A stretch of DNA of 52,026 nucleotides. Origin: an uncultured Dokdonella sp. (lineage in GTDB: Bacteria > Pseudomonadota > Gammaproteobacteria > Xanthomonadales > Rhodanobacteraceae). Below are positions 1 to 8,752 of the stretch, piece after piece (within the stretch, counting starts at the first letter, position 1; each line of letters starts with the position of its first letter). Made by a program: the position numbers and the translations under genes. Where the stretch lies: positions 1 through 52,026 of the forward strand of contig CAKSZY010000016.1 of NCBI GenBank assembly GCA_934526015.1, written 5' to 3'. Below the pieces are notes generated by a model. The model was given only the letters and a program-made list of their open reading frames with translations. It made no database searches and was not told the origin of the DNA.

Positions 1-8
1 AGCCCGAC

Positions 9-36
9 ATCATACAACCAATTTCATCTCCGTCAA
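9..36 (-). promoter_or_regulatory. Strong sigma70 promoter reading leftward out of the window
   Basis: On the minus strand TTGACG (31-36) is followed after 16 bases by TATGAT (9-14), which is very close to the sigma70 consensus. The bases after the -10 are GC-rich, as in stable-RNA promoters. It lies downstream of tyrS and reads in the same direction, toward the left edge. A target such as an rRNA operon is inference, because the transcribed gene is outside the window. Confidence 0.6.
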
Positions 37-172
37 CACCTTCCATTCCCTGTCGACCCACCCTCCCGCACCTCCTGCGCGGACCCTCCTGCGAGGGGGC
101 GCGAATCCTAGCGGCTTCGGCGACGCCTGGGAAGAGGGACCGGCGCGCTTTTTCGCGAACCGCGGCAATCGT

Positions 173-1387
173 TCACCCCGCCGCGACCAGGCGGACGCGC
201 GCAAAGCTGCGCTTGCCGACCTGGAGGACTCCCTCGAAGCCGCCGGGGATGACGCGCTGGGGGTCGTTGACCGTCTCGCCATCGATGCGCACGGCATTCT
301 CCTTGAGCTTGCGCGTCGCCTCGGAATTGCTCGAGGCGAGGCCGGCGGCGGCCAGCAGCGCGTTGATGCGCAGCCCTTCGGCCGGAGCGGCAATCTCGGT
401 CAGCGGCAGCATGGAGGTGTCGCCTTCGCCGCGAACGACGGCATTCCAGCCCTCGACCGCCTTCGCCGCCTCGGCCTGGCCCTGGAAGCGTGCCGCCAGC
501 TCGCGCGCCAGACGCAGCTTGAGGTCGCGCGGATTCAAGGTGCCGGCTTCGATGTCGCGCCGCAGCGTCCGCGTTTCCGCGCTAGGGATGTCGAAGCTCA
601 GCAGCTCGATCCAGCGCCACATGAGATCGTCGCCGATCTTCATCGTCTTGGTGACGATGTCGATGGCGGGTTCGTCGATGCCGATGTAGTTGCCGAGCGA
701 CTTCGACATCTTCTGCACGCCGTCGAGACCCTCGAGCAGCGGCATGGTGAGGACGACCTGCGGCGGCTGCCCATGGTGTTCCTGCAGGCCGCGTCCCATC
801 AGCAGGTTGAACTTCTGGTCGGTGCCGCCGAGCTCGACGTCGGCCTTCAGCGCGACGGAGTCGTAGCCCTGCACGAGAGGATAGAGGAACTCGTGGATGG
901 CGATCGACTGCTGCGCGGCGTAGCGTTTGGCGAAGTCGTCGCGTTCGAGCATGCGCGCAACGGTGTGCTGGGCGGCCAGCCTGATCATGTCGGCCGCGGA
1001 CATCTGCCCGAACCACTCGCTGTTGAAGCGCAGTTCGGTGCGCTCGCGGTCGAGGACCTTGAACACCTGCTCGGCATAGGTGCGCGCATTGGCTTCCACG
1101 TCGGCGCGCGTCAGCGGCTTGCGGGTGACGTTCTTGCCGGTCGGGTCGCCGATCATTCCGGTGAAATCGCCGATCAGGAAGACGACCTGGTGACCGAGAT
1201 CCTGGAACTGGCGCATCTTGTTGAGCAGGACCGTGTGGCCGAGATGCAGGTCCGGCGCGGTCGGGTCGAAACCGGCCTTGACGCGCAGCGGGCGACCGAG
1301 ACGCAGACGCGCCTCGAGTTCCTCGCGCTTGATGATTTCCTCGGCGCCGCGGCCGATGAGGTCGAGCGCTGCGGTCAGGTCGGACAT
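173..1387 (-). CDS. tyrS: Tyrosyl-tRNA synthetase
   Basis: This 404-residue class I aminoacyl-tRNA synthetase charges tRNA-Tyr in the cytosol. The HIGH-type motif is HLGH at residues 48-51 and the second signature is KMSKS at 226-230. [12 protein letters not shown] and [10 protein letters not shown] form the tyrosine and adenylate pocket, and an S4 RNA-binding domain occupies about residues 340-385. The length and the plain KMSKS fit the TyrZ-like subgroup rather than the 424-residue E. coli form. It is divergent from the M23 peptidase gene, the same arrangement as in Pseudomonas and Xanthomonas. The ATG at 1387 follows an AGGAGC-like element further upstream; no nearer in-frame start is better. 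The call is secure. Confidence 0.97.
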   Translation of the reverse strand: MSDLTAALDLIGRGAEEIIKREELEARLRLGRPLRVKAGFDPTAPDLHLGHTVLLNKMRQFQDLGHQVVFLIGDFTGMIGDPTGKNVTRKPLTRADVEANARTYAEQVFKVLDRERTELRFNSEWFGQMSAADMIRLAAQHTVARMLERDDFAKRYAAQQSIAIHEFLYPLVQGYDSVALKADVELGGTDQKFNLLMGRGLQEHHGQPPQVVLTMPLLEGLDGVQKMSKSLGNYIGIDEPAIDIVTKTMKIGDDLMWRWIELLSFDIPSAETRTLRRDIEAGTLNPRDLKLRLARELAARFQGQAEAAKAVEGWNAVVRGEGDTSMLPLTEIAAPAEGLRINALLAAAGLASSNSEATRKLKENAVRIDGETVNDPQRVIPGGFEGVLQVGKRSFARVRLVAAG

Positions 1388-1426
1388 GGGGGCCTCATCG
1401 GGAATGCGTCAGAAAGGAGCCCGCGG

Positions 1427-1445
1427 ACGCCCCACCCGGGGGCGT
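1427..1445 (-). promoter_or_regulatory. GC-rich hairpin in the tyrS leader
   Basis: ACGCCCC and GGGGCGT form a perfect 7-bp stem around a 5-base loop between the predicted tyrS promoter and the tyrS start. It has no T-tract, so it looks like an mRNA leader structure and not a terminator. A regulatory role is inference. Confidence 0.4.
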
Positions 1446-1463
1446 TCGGAGACATCACGGTTA

Positions 1464-1493
1464 ATTATTCGTTAATCGAGAAAGTTTCTGCAA
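1464..1493 (-). promoter_or_regulatory. Predicted tyrS promoter
   Basis: On the minus strand TTGCAG (1488-1493) and AATAAT (1464-1469) are separated by 18 bases. They lie in an AT-rich island, roughly 1459-1495, that stands out in this GC-rich sequence. The leader to the tyrS ATG would be about 70 bases. Confidence 0.5.
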
Positions 1494-1512
1494 ACCCGCG
1501 CCGGTATTGAGA

Positions 1513-1542
1513 TTGACGCGTTTCGCAGCACGCCGTTATGGT
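1513..1542 (+). promoter_or_regulatory. Predicted promoter of the M23 peptidase gene
   Basis: TTGACG (1513-1518) and TATGGT (1537-1542) are 18 bases apart. Transcription would start near 1549, just past the GTG at 1545, which favours the GTG at 1569 as the translation start. Confidence 0.5.
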
Positions 1543-1568
1543 ACGTGGCCAGTTGCCGGAACGCGATC

Positions 1569-3023
1569 GTGACCGAGACGAGCCTGCCGCCATCCGAATC
1601 CCGACGCGTCGCCCGCCGGCTTGCCCTGCGCCGCCGCGCGCAACGCCAGCATTTCGATTTCTATCTGCGCAACCAGACCTGGACCTTCCTGCAGAACGTC
1701 GCCGCCGCGCCGGTGTCGTGGCGTCGCGAGCACTGGGTCCTTGGCGGCACGGCGATCCTGTTGACCATCCTGGTCGGCGCGATCATGCCGACCTTCGCCA
1801 GCGCCACCCGCAACGAAGCGGCCAGTGTCGCCTACACCACGCTTGCGCTCGACGTGCCGGCGCTGCCGGCCGGTGCCGAAGCCGAGGCCGCCATCCATGC
1901 GCTCGCGGCAGAGACGGAGTCCGAGCCCGACTGGCGCATCGCCACCGTGCGCAGCGGCCAGACCCTGTCCGACATCTTCCGCGAGTACGGACTCGGCCCG
2001 GCCGACCTGCAGCGCGCGCTCGACGCCCAAGCCGACGCCACCGCCCTGCGCCGCATCCGTCCCGGCAACGAATTCGCCTTCGACATCGACGAGGACGGCC
2101 GCCTGCGCGCGCTGCGCTTCGATCGCGACGATGCCACCCGCGTCGTCCTCCACTTCAGCCGCGACGGGGTCACCGAGTCGGTCACCGACCGCGCCATCGA
2201 ACGTCGCGTCAAGGTCGCCCACGGCGTCATCCACAGTTCGCTGTTCGACGCCGGCGACCAGGCCGGCATGAGCGACCTGATGACGCTCAAGCTCGCCAAC
2301 GCATTCGGCTACGACATCGACTTCGCCCAGGACCTGCGCGAAGGCGACCGCTTCAGCGTCATCTACGACGAGGTCTACCGCGAAGGCGAGCGCCTGCGTG
2401 CCGGCGACGTCGTCGCCGCGACCTTCATCAACCAGGGCCGTCGCTACACCGCCATCCGCTACACCGACAGCCGCGGCGAAACCCTGTTCTACACCGAAGA
2501 CGGGCGACCCTTGCGCAAGGCCTTCCTGCGCACGCCGGTCGAGTTCACCCGCATCTCCTCCCGCTTCAGTGCCGGACGCATGCATCCGATCCTCGGCAAG
2601 ATGCGCGCCCATCGCGGGGTCGACTACGCGGCGCCGACCGGCACGCCGATCCGCGCTGCCGGTGACGGCAAGATCACCTTCCGCGGCTGGCAGAACGGCT
2701 ATGGCAATGTCGTCATCCTCCAGCACAACGGCAAGTACACGACCCTGTACGGGCACATGTCCAAATTCGCCGCGGCCAAGGTCGGCCAACGCGTCAGCCA
2801 GGGTCAGGTGATCGGCTACATCGGCATGACCGGCCTGGCCAGCGGACCCCACCTGCACTACGAGTTCCGCCTCGACGGCAAACACCGCGATCCGCTGACG
2901 GTCACCCTGCCGAAGGAAGAGCCGCTGCCGGCGAGTGAACTGGCACGCTTCCAGTCGCGCTCGCAACCGCTGCTCGCACGCCTCCAGCTGGTCGACCAGA
3001 TCCGCCTCGCACGCGCCGACTGA
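1569..3023 (+). CDS. MepM-like M23 murein DD-endopeptidase, membrane anchored
   Basis: The 484-residue protein probably cleaves peptidoglycan cross-links in the periplasm. It has a basic N-terminus, one membrane segment at about residues 56-78, an OapA/LysM-like module near 121-160 (VRSGQTLSDIFREYGL), and a C-terminal M23 domain. The zinc ligands are visible: H348 and D352 in HRGVD, H396 in LYGH, and H428/H430 in GPHLHYEF. The E. coli counterpart is MepM. A GTG at 1545 in the same frame would add eight residues, but it lies before the likely transcription start; the GTG at 1569 follows GGAAC. anmK begins nine bases after the stop, so the two are probably co-transcribed. The family call is firm, the exact substrate is inferred. 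Confidence 0.92.
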   Translation: MTETSLPPSESRRVARRLALRRRAQRQHFDFYLRNQTWTFLQNVAAAPVSWRREHWVLGGTAILLTILVGAIMPTFASATRNEAASVAYTTLALDVPALPAGAEAEAAIHALAAETESEPDWRIATVRSGQTLSDIFREYGLGPADLQRALDAQADATALRRIRPGNEFAFDIDEDGRLRALRFDRDDATRVVLHFSRDGVTESVTDRAIERRVKVAHGVIHSSLFDAGDQAGMSDLMTLKLANAFGYDIDFAQDLREGDRFSVIYDEVYREGERLRAGDVVAATFINQGRRYTAIRYTDSRGETLFYTEDGRPLRKAFLRTPVEFTRISSRFSAGRMHPILGKMRAHRGVDYAAPTGTPIRAAGDGKITFRGWQNGYGNVVILQHNGKYTTLYGHMSKFAAAKVGQRVSQGQVIGYIGMTGLASGPHLHYEFRLDGKHRDPLTVTLPKEEPLPASELARFQSRSQPLLARLQLVDQIRLARAD

Positions 3024-3032
3024 CCACGCCCG

Positions 3033-4148
3033 ATGGGCAGCCTCGACGAGGGTCTCTTCCTCGGCCTGATTTCCGGCACCAGCGCCGACGGCGTCGACGC
3101 CGCGCTGCTGCGTTTCGAGCCGATCCCCACCGTCGTCGCGGCGACGACCTTGGCCTACCCGGCCTCGCTGCGCACGCGCCTGCTCGAACTCACCCGACCC
3201 GATGCGGCCGTGCCGCTGGATGTGCTCGGCGCGCTGGACGTCGAAGTCGGCCACGCCTTTGCCGATGCCGCGCTCGACCTGCTCGCCCGCACCGGCATCG
3301 GGGCGGCGGCGGTCGTCGCGATCGGCTCGCACGGGCAGACGATTCGCCATCGTCCGGACGGCATGCACCCGTTCTCCTGGCAGATCGGCGATGCCGCGGT
3401 GATCGCCGAGCGCACCGGCATCACCACCGTCGCCGACTTCCGCCGTGCCGACGTCGCCGCCGGCGGCCAGGGCGCGCCACTGGCGCCGGCGTTCCATGCA
3501 GCCGTGTTCGCCGCGCTCGCCCCCTGCGCACTGCTGAACCTCGGCGGCATCGCCAACCTGACCCTGCTCGGCGTCGACGGCGGCATCCGCGGCTTCGACA
3601 CCGGCCCGGCCAACTGCCTGATGGATGCCTGGGCCGAACGCCACCTCGGCCAGGCGCGCGATGAAGGCGGTGCCTGGGCGCGTTCGGGACGTTGCGATTC
3701 CGGCCTGCTCGAACGCCTGCTCGACGATCCGTACTTCACCCGGCGCGGGGCGCGGAGTTCCGGCCGCGAACACTTCCATCTGGCCTGGCTCGATTCGCGG
3801 CTGATCGAGTCGACCCTGTCCGCCGCGGATGTCCAGGCCACCCTGCTTGCCCTGAGCGCGCGCACGATCGCCGACGCCCTGCGCGCCGAAGATCCGTCCG
3901 TCGCCGCGATCTACGCCTGCGGAGGCGGCGTACACAATCCGGCGCTGATGGCCGCGATCGCCGAAGCCGTTGCTCCGGCCGCGCTGCAGACCACCGCAGC
4001 CGCCGGCCTCGATCCCGATTTCGTCGAAGCCGCGCTGTTCGCCTGGCTCGCGCGGGAGCGTCTCGCCGGCCGTCCCGGCAATCGCGTCGACGTCACCGCG
4101 GCACGCGGCCCGCGCGTCCTCGGCGCGGTCCACGCGGCCGGCGGCTGA
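3033..4148 (+). CDS. anmK: Anhydro-N-acetylmuramic acid kinase
   Basis: AnmK hydrolyses and phosphorylates 1,6-anhydro-N-acetylmuramic acid to MurNAc-6-phosphate in cytosolic peptidoglycan recycling. The 371-residue length is typical of the family. The N-terminal phosphate-binding motif SGTSADGVD is present near residue 12, followed by GSHGQTIRH, the LNLGGIANLT strand, GFDTGPAN and the late CGGGVHNPALM motif of the actin/hexokinase fold. The gene follows the M23 endopeptidase closely. ampG lies just downstream, past one small gene on the other strand, so these genes form a wall-turnover neighbourhood. Confidence 0.97.
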   Translation: MGSLDEGLFLGLISGTSADGVDAALLRFEPIPTVVAATTLAYPASLRTRLLELTRPDAAVPLDVLGALDVEVGHAFADAALDLLARTGIGAAAVVAIGSHGQTIRHRPDGMHPFSWQIGDAAVIAERTGITTVADFRRADVAAGGQGAPLAPAFHAAVFAALAPCALLNLGGIANLTLLGVDGGIRGFDTGPANCLMDAWAERHLGQARDEGGAWARSGRCDSGLLERLLDDPYFTRRGARSSGREHFHLAWLDSRLIESTLSAADVQATLLALSARTIADALRAEDPSVAAIYACGGGVHNPALMAAIAEAVAPAALQTTAAAGLDPDFVEAALFAWLARERLAGRPGNRVDVTAARGPRVLGAVHAAGG

Positions 4149-4151
4149 CGC

Positions 4152-4451
4152 TCAACGCTTCTTCGGCGCCGGCTCGAAGGTCGGCCCCGAGTCGACGTCC
4201 TTGAAGGCTTCGAAGGCATCGCGGAAAGCCGCGTTCTCGCTCTGGTTCCACACGCCGCGCAAGGTGGCGATGTCCTGGCGGTCACGCGGAGAGAAGTCTT
4301 CACTGGACAGGCCGAATGCGAAACGCAGCGCACGCGCGGCGATGTCCCCGGGCGAACAGCCCTGTGCGAGCGCCGCGGCGTGGAGGCGATCCCAGGTCGC
4401 TTCGTCGAGCTGGTCGACGACCAGTCGGGGCACGGGCGCGGATTTCGGCAT
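4152..4451 (-). CDS. Small conserved-looking hypothetical protein
   Basis: This 99-residue acidic/basic protein has no signal peptide or membrane segment. The N-terminal 50 residues (RLVVDQLDEATWDRLHAAAL, then a second helix) resemble the strand-helix-helix layout of ribbon-helix-helix proteins, but no family can be named. The C-terminus is charged and ends PAPKKR. It is encoded opposite to anmK and ampG, three bases from the anmK stop. Codon use and length suggest a real gene; the function is unknown. Confidence 0.6.
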   Translation of the reverse strand: MPKSAPVPRLVVDQLDEATWDRLHAAALAQGCSPGDIAARALRFAFGLSSEDFSPRDRQDIATLRGVWNQSENAAFRDAFEAFKDVDSGPTFEPAPKKR

Positions 4452-4528
4452 CGGCGGATTGTCGCAGCTTCACCGCGCCGATTGCAGCGCGTACCGCGCG
4501 GCGGCGCGTACCGGCCACGACCTTCCGA

Positions 4529-4534
4529 TAGCAT
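4529..4534 (+). promoter_or_regulatory. -10 element TAGCAT at ampG
   Basis: TAGCAT ends eight bases before the ATG at 4542, so the transcript should start at or next to that codon. No convincing -35 is seen. The same layout recurs at 38028-38033. Confidence 0.4.
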
Positions 4535-4541
4535 GCCGCCC

Positions 4542-5891
4542 ATGACTCCAGCCACCTCCCCCGTCCGCAGCGGCCCCCTGGGCCTGCTCCGTCCCTACCT
4601 CGAACCGGCACCGCTCGGCGCCCTGCTGCTCGGCATGTCGTCGGGGTTTCCGTACGCGATGATCGGCGCCACGCTGACCACGCGACTCGCCCAGGCCGGC
4701 ATCGACAAGAAGAGCGTCACCGCCTTCGCGCTCGCCTTCCTCGTCTACAACCTGAAGTTCCTGTGGGCGCCGCTGGTCGACCGCGTGCGCCTGCCGCTGC
4801 TCTCCCGCTTCGGTCACCGGCGTTCGTGGCTGTGGCTGTCGGCCGCCGGCGTGGTGGCAGCGGTGGCCTGGCTGGCCTTCGCCGATCCGCAAGCCAGCCT
4901 CGCCCGGGTGGCCGCGGCAGCGATCGCCGTCGGCGTCGCCGGCGCGACCTTCGACATCGTCATCGACGCCTACCGCATCGAACTGCTCGAACCACGCCAG
5001 CTCGGCGTCGGCTCGGGCATGTCGCAGTACGGCTGGCGCATCGGTTCGGTCTGCGCCGGTGCGCTGGCCCTGCTCGTCGCCGCGCCGCTCGGCTGGCAAA
5101 CTGCCTACCTCGCCTGCACGGTGTTCGCCCTGCCGGCGATCTTCGCCGGCGTGTGGCTCGGCGAACCGGCGCGCCATCGCCCGCCCCTGCGCAGTCGCGG
5201 CCTCGGCGAGATGCTCGGCGCGGTGGTCGCGCCGCTCACCGAATTCTTCCGCCGCCGCGGCGCCTGGCTCGTGCTGCTGTTCATCCTGCTGCACAAGATC
5301 GGCGACACCCTGGCCAACCTGACCGTGCGGCTGCTGCTCGATGACCTCGCTTTCAGCAACGAGGAGATCGCCACCTTCGACGTCGGCTTCGGCTTCATCG
5401 CCTACCTGGTCGGCATTTTCGTCGGCGGCATCGTCTATGCGCGCCTAGGCTTGAAGCGCGCGATACTGGCCAGCCTCGTGCTGATGGGGGTGTCGAACCT
5501 GTCGTTCGCCGCGCTCGCCGCGATCGGCCACAGCAACGGCTTCCTCGCTTTCACCATGGGCTTCGAGAACTTCGCCAGCGGCATCGGCGGCGTGGTCGTG
5601 GTCGCCTACCTCTCCGCGCTGTGCAACCTGTCGTTCACGGCGACGCAGTTCGCGCTGTTTTCGGCCGCGGCCTCGGTGATCGGACGACTGGTGACCGGCA
5701 CCACCGCCGGGCGCCTGATCGAGCAGCTCGGCTATGTCGATTTCTATCTGCTGACGACACTGGCGGCATTGCCGGGCATCCTGCTGTTCGCCTGGCTGGT
5801 GCGCAGCGGCCTGGTCGATGCGGCAATCGCCGAGGAAGACGTGCGCGCGGCTGCCGGCGGAGCGGCCGGCGCCGACGCTCAGAGTGCGTAG
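4542..5891 (+). CDS. ampG: AmpG-family muropeptide permease (MFS)
   Basis: The 449-residue protein has about 12 hydrophobic segments and the AmpG hallmark GMSSGFPYAMIG in the first one. It should import GlcNAc-anhydroMurNAc peptides across the inner membrane for recycling, which fits the anmK gene upstream. KFLWAPLVDR after the second segment is the conserved MFS loop of this family. An ATG at 4533 would add three residues; the one at 4542 is preferred because a TAGCAT -10 element sits directly upstream and implies a leaderless message. The last 13 bases overlap the convergent xthA gene. Confidence 0.93.
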   Translation: MTPATSPVRSGPLGLLRPYLEPAPLGALLLGMSSGFPYAMIGATLTTRLAQAGIDKKSVTAFALAFLVYNLKFLWAPLVDRVRLPLLSRFGHRRSWLWLSAAGVVAAVAWLAFADPQASLARVAAAAIAVGVAGATFDIVIDAYRIELLEPRQLGVGSGMSQYGWRIGSVCAGALALLVAAPLGWQTAYLACTVFALPAIFAGVWLGEPARHRPPLRSRGLGEMLGAVVAPLTEFFRRRGAWLVLLFILLHKIGDTLANLTVRLLLDDLAFSNEEIATFDVGFGFIAYLVGIFVGGIVYARLGLKRAILASLVLMGVSNLSFAALAAIGHSNGFLAFTMGFENFASGIGGVVVVAYLSALCNLSFTATQFALFSAAASVIGRLVTGTTAGRLIEQLGYVDFYLLTTLAALPGILLFAWLVRSGLVDAAIAEEDVRAAAGGAAGADAQSA

Positions 5892-6679
5892 TCGACCGCG
5901 TAGGGAGCGTGGTCGGAGAAACGCGGCGCGGCAGTGATGCGGCAGTTGCGCAGGGCCGGCCGCAACGATGGCGTGACGATCTGGTAATCGATGCGCCAAC
6001 CGACATTGTTCGCGCGCGCCGCGCCGCGATTCGACCACCACGTGTACTCGACCGCCTCGGGCCGCAACGCGCGAAACGTGTCGACCCAACCTTTGAGGGG
6101 GGCCGGCGTGCCGTCACCGCAGGCGTCGGCAAGCATGCCGTTGAGCCAGGCGCGTTCGCGCGGCAGGCAACCCGAGTTCTTCTGGTTCGAAGTCCAGTTG
6201 CGGATGTCGTTGCGCGCACGCACGATGTTCCAGTCGCCGCACAGCACGTAATCGCGCTTGCTCCGGAGCCACTTCGCGAAGATCGGCGCGAGGAAATCCA
6301 TGCATTCGTACTTGAAGCCCTGGCGCTCGTCGCCCGACGACCCCGACGGGATGTAGAACGAGACCACGCTGAGGTTGCCGTAGCGCGCCTCGATGTAGCG
6401 GCCCTCGTCGTCGAACGGCGCCCAGCCGAGTTTCGTCAGCACCTCGTCGGGCTCGCGTTTCGAGTAGATCGCCACGCCGCTGTAACCCTTCTTGGTGATC
6501 GCGTCGCGATAGAAGCAATGGCGGCCGTCCGGGCGGAATACCGGATCGGCAAGCTGGTCCTCCTGCGCCTTGGTTTCCTGGATGCAGGTGACATCGGCAT
6601 CCTGCTGGCGCAGCCAGTCGAAGAAGCCCTTGCTGGCCGCCGAGCGGATGCCGTTGGCGTTGAAACTGATGATGCGCAT
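5879..6679 (-). CDS. xthA: Exodeoxyribonuclease III
   Basis: This 266-residue AP endonuclease/3'-5' exonuclease acts in base-excision repair. It carries the EEP-fold motifs in order: FNANGIRSA, QETKAQE (metal-binding Glu), GDWNI, and the terminal SDHAPYAVDY with the catalytic Asp-His pair. Length matches the family. The gene is convergent with ampG and overlaps its 3' end by 13 bases. A TAGGCT -10 element lies at 6709-6714 on the minus strand. Confidence 0.96.
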   Translation of the reverse strand: MRIISFNANGIRSAASKGFFDWLRQQDADVTCIQETKAQEDQLADPVFRPDGRHCFYRDAITKKGYSGVAIYSKREPDEVLTKLGWAPFDDEGRYIEARYGNLSVVSFYIPSGSSGDERQGFKYECMDFLAPIFAKWLRSKRDYVLCGDWNIVRARNDIRNWTSNQKNSGCLPRERAWLNGMLADACGDGTPAPLKGWVDTFRALRPEAVEYTWWSNRGAARANNVGWRIDYQIVTPSLRPALRNCRITAAPRFSDHAPYAVDYAL

Positions 6680-6708
6680 GCGAGGCCGTCCTGCCGCCGG
6701 AAAACCGC

Positions 6709-6714
6709 AGCCTA
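6709..6714 (-). promoter_or_regulatory. -10 element TAGGCT upstream of xthA
   Basis: TAGGCT lies 30 bases before the xthA ATG on the minus strand. It fits the TA-rich -10 boxes found before many genes here; no clear -35 is seen. Confidence 0.3.
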
Positions 6715-6891
6715 GGGATGCCGCGGCCGGTTCCGCAAGGGCGGCATCGATGGCGCTCCCGGGGTGAAGGCGCGATCCGCGCCGGGCGGCGCAAGCATTG
6801 TTTGCGATCGGCGGCCTGCATTCAGCGTTCCCTTATCCGGCGGATGCATCAATGCGCGCCGCGATTGCGCGAACTTCCGGGGCACCCTCCG

Positions 6892-8673
6892 TTGTCCATC
6901 CTGCGCCTGTACCTGCGCGTGCTCGGGCTGCTGGCGCCCGAGAAGAAGCTGGCGATCACCCTCGCCTTCGCCAACCTCGCCCTCGCCGGCGTGTTCTTCC
7001 TCGAACCGATGCTGTTCGGCCAGGTCGTCGACGCCCTGTCGAGCGAAGGCGGCGCCGGCGCGCCGCGCCTGATCGCGCTCTGAGCCGGTGTCGGCTTCGC
7101 CGGCATCGTCGCCGGCGTGTGGGTGTCGCTGCACGCCGATCGCCTCGCCCATCGCCGCCGCCTCGCCGCGATCGCCAGCTTCTTCGAACACGCCACCGCG
7201 CTCCCGCTCGCCTTCCACGGCGAACACCACACCGGCCGCCTCGGCCGCGTCATGAATGCCGGGGTGTCGAACCTGTTCGGGCTCTGGCTCGGCTTCTTCC
7301 GCCACCACCTCGCCACCCTGCTCGCGATCTTCGTGATGGTGCCGCTGGCGCTGTGGATGAACTGGAAGCTCGCCCTGCTGATGGTCACGCTGATGGTCTG
7401 CTTCGCGACCTTCAACGCGATCACCGTGCGCCGCACGCACAAGGCGCAGGCCGAAGTCGAAGAGCTCCACCACGGCATCGCCGCGCGCGCCGGCGACGTG
7501 TTCGGCAACGTCACCGTCGTGCAGAGCTTCACCCGCCTCGGCGAAGAGGTGCAGGCGCTCCGGCAGATGATGGCGCGCGTGCTCGACGCGCAGTATCCGG
7601 TGCTCAATGGCTGGGCCATCCTCTCGGTGCTCAACCGCACCGCCAGCACCCTGACCGTCGTCGCCATCTTCGCCCTCGGCGCCAGCCTGCACGCCAGGGG
7701 CGAGGTCAGCGTCGGCAACATCGTCAGCTTCGTCGGCTTCTCGCTGATGCTGATCGGCCGCCTCGAACAGTTCGCCGGCTTCATCTCCTCGCTGTTCTTC
7801 CAGACCCACTCCCTGCGCAACTTTTTCGCGGTGCTCGACGAGCGGCCGGCGATCGCCGAACGCGAGGGCGCGGTCGATCCGGGGCGCATGCGCGGCGAAG
7901 TCGTGTTCGAGGACGTCGGCTTCCGCTACGGCGAAGGCCGTGCCGCGGTCGAGGGCCTCGGCTTCAGCGTCCCCGCCGGCAGCACGGTGGCCCTGGTCGG
8001 CCCGACCGGTGCCGGCAAGACCACCGCGCTGTCGCTGCTCTATCGCGCCCATGACCCGCAACGGGGCTGCATCCGCATCGACGGCATCGACATCCGCGAC
8101 ATCCGCCTCGATGCACTTCGCCGCAACATCGGCGTGGTGTTTCAGGAACCCGGGCTGTTCTACCGCTCGATCCTCGACAATCTGCGCCTCGCCGATCCCG
8201 CAGCCGACGAGGCGGCGGTCGAAGCCGCCGCACGCGCAGCCGAAGCGCACGACTTCATCGTCGAGAAGGCGGAAGGCTACGCCACCCTGGTCGCCGAACG
8301 TGGCCGCTCGCTGTCGGGCGGCGAGCGCCAGCGCCTGTCGATCGCGCGTGCGTTGTTGAAGGATGCGCCGATCCTGATCCTCGACGAGGCCACCAGCGCG
8401 CTCGACAATGCCACCGAGGCGCGCATCCAGCGCGCCCTCGCCGACCTCGCCCGCGGGCGCACGACCTTCGTCATTGCCCACCGCCTGTCGACCGTGCGCA
8501 ATGCCGACCGGATCCTCGTCCTCGATCGCGGCCACCTCGTGGAACAGGGCCGCTTCGACGAGCTCGTCGCGCGGGGCGGCCTGTTCGCCGAACTCGCCCG
8601 CGAGGGGCGCTTCGCCGGGGACGCAGAGGTGGTGCCAGCGGCCCTGCAGACCGCCCTGGCCGAAGTGGCCTGA
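6892..8673 (+). pseudogene. NdvA-like ABC exporter (cyclic beta-glucan type) interrupted by one in-frame TGA
   Basis: The frame encodes a full half-size ABC exporter of about 593 residues, the NdvA/ChvA length, if begun at TTG 6892 (ATG 6844 is an alternative). A single TGA at 7081-7083 splits it after the first membrane segments. The protein reads straight on after the TGA (AGVGFAGIVAGVWVSLHADR), with no frameshift or loss. The ATP-binding half is intact: Walker A GPTGAGKTT, signature LSGGERQR, Walker B ILILDEATSALD and the switch His in IAHRLSTV. The position is probably an ancestral TGG (Trp), judging by family pattern. It may be a recent nonsense mutation or a sequencing error. An intact reading would export a glucan or lipid-like substrate. 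A truncated restart at GTG/ATG near 7117 would lack the first segments. Confidence 0.8.
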
Positions 8674-8719
8674 GCGGATACCGGCGGAAACCGCCGGCGC
8701 AGGAACCGGCCGGCACCGC

Positions 8720-8725
8720 TAATAT
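8720..8725 (+). promoter_or_regulatory. -10 element TAATAT of pyrE
   Basis: TAATAT is followed by GCCGCC, 27 bases before the pyrE ATG. It matches the -10 plus GC-rich start pattern repeated through the window. Confidence 0.4.
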
Positions 8726-8752
8726 GCCGCCTCGACGATTGAAGTCCGACCG

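Noticed and set aside
1536..4133. 865-codon open frame on the minus strand opposite the M23 and anmK genes
   Set aside because: It is antisense to two well-supported genes, has a Gly/Arg/Gln-rich composition from GC-rich codon shadow, and matches no family.
7081..7083. Selenocysteine at the TGA of the exporter
   Set aside because: There is no convincing SECIS-like hairpin after it and the family has Trp or another residue there.
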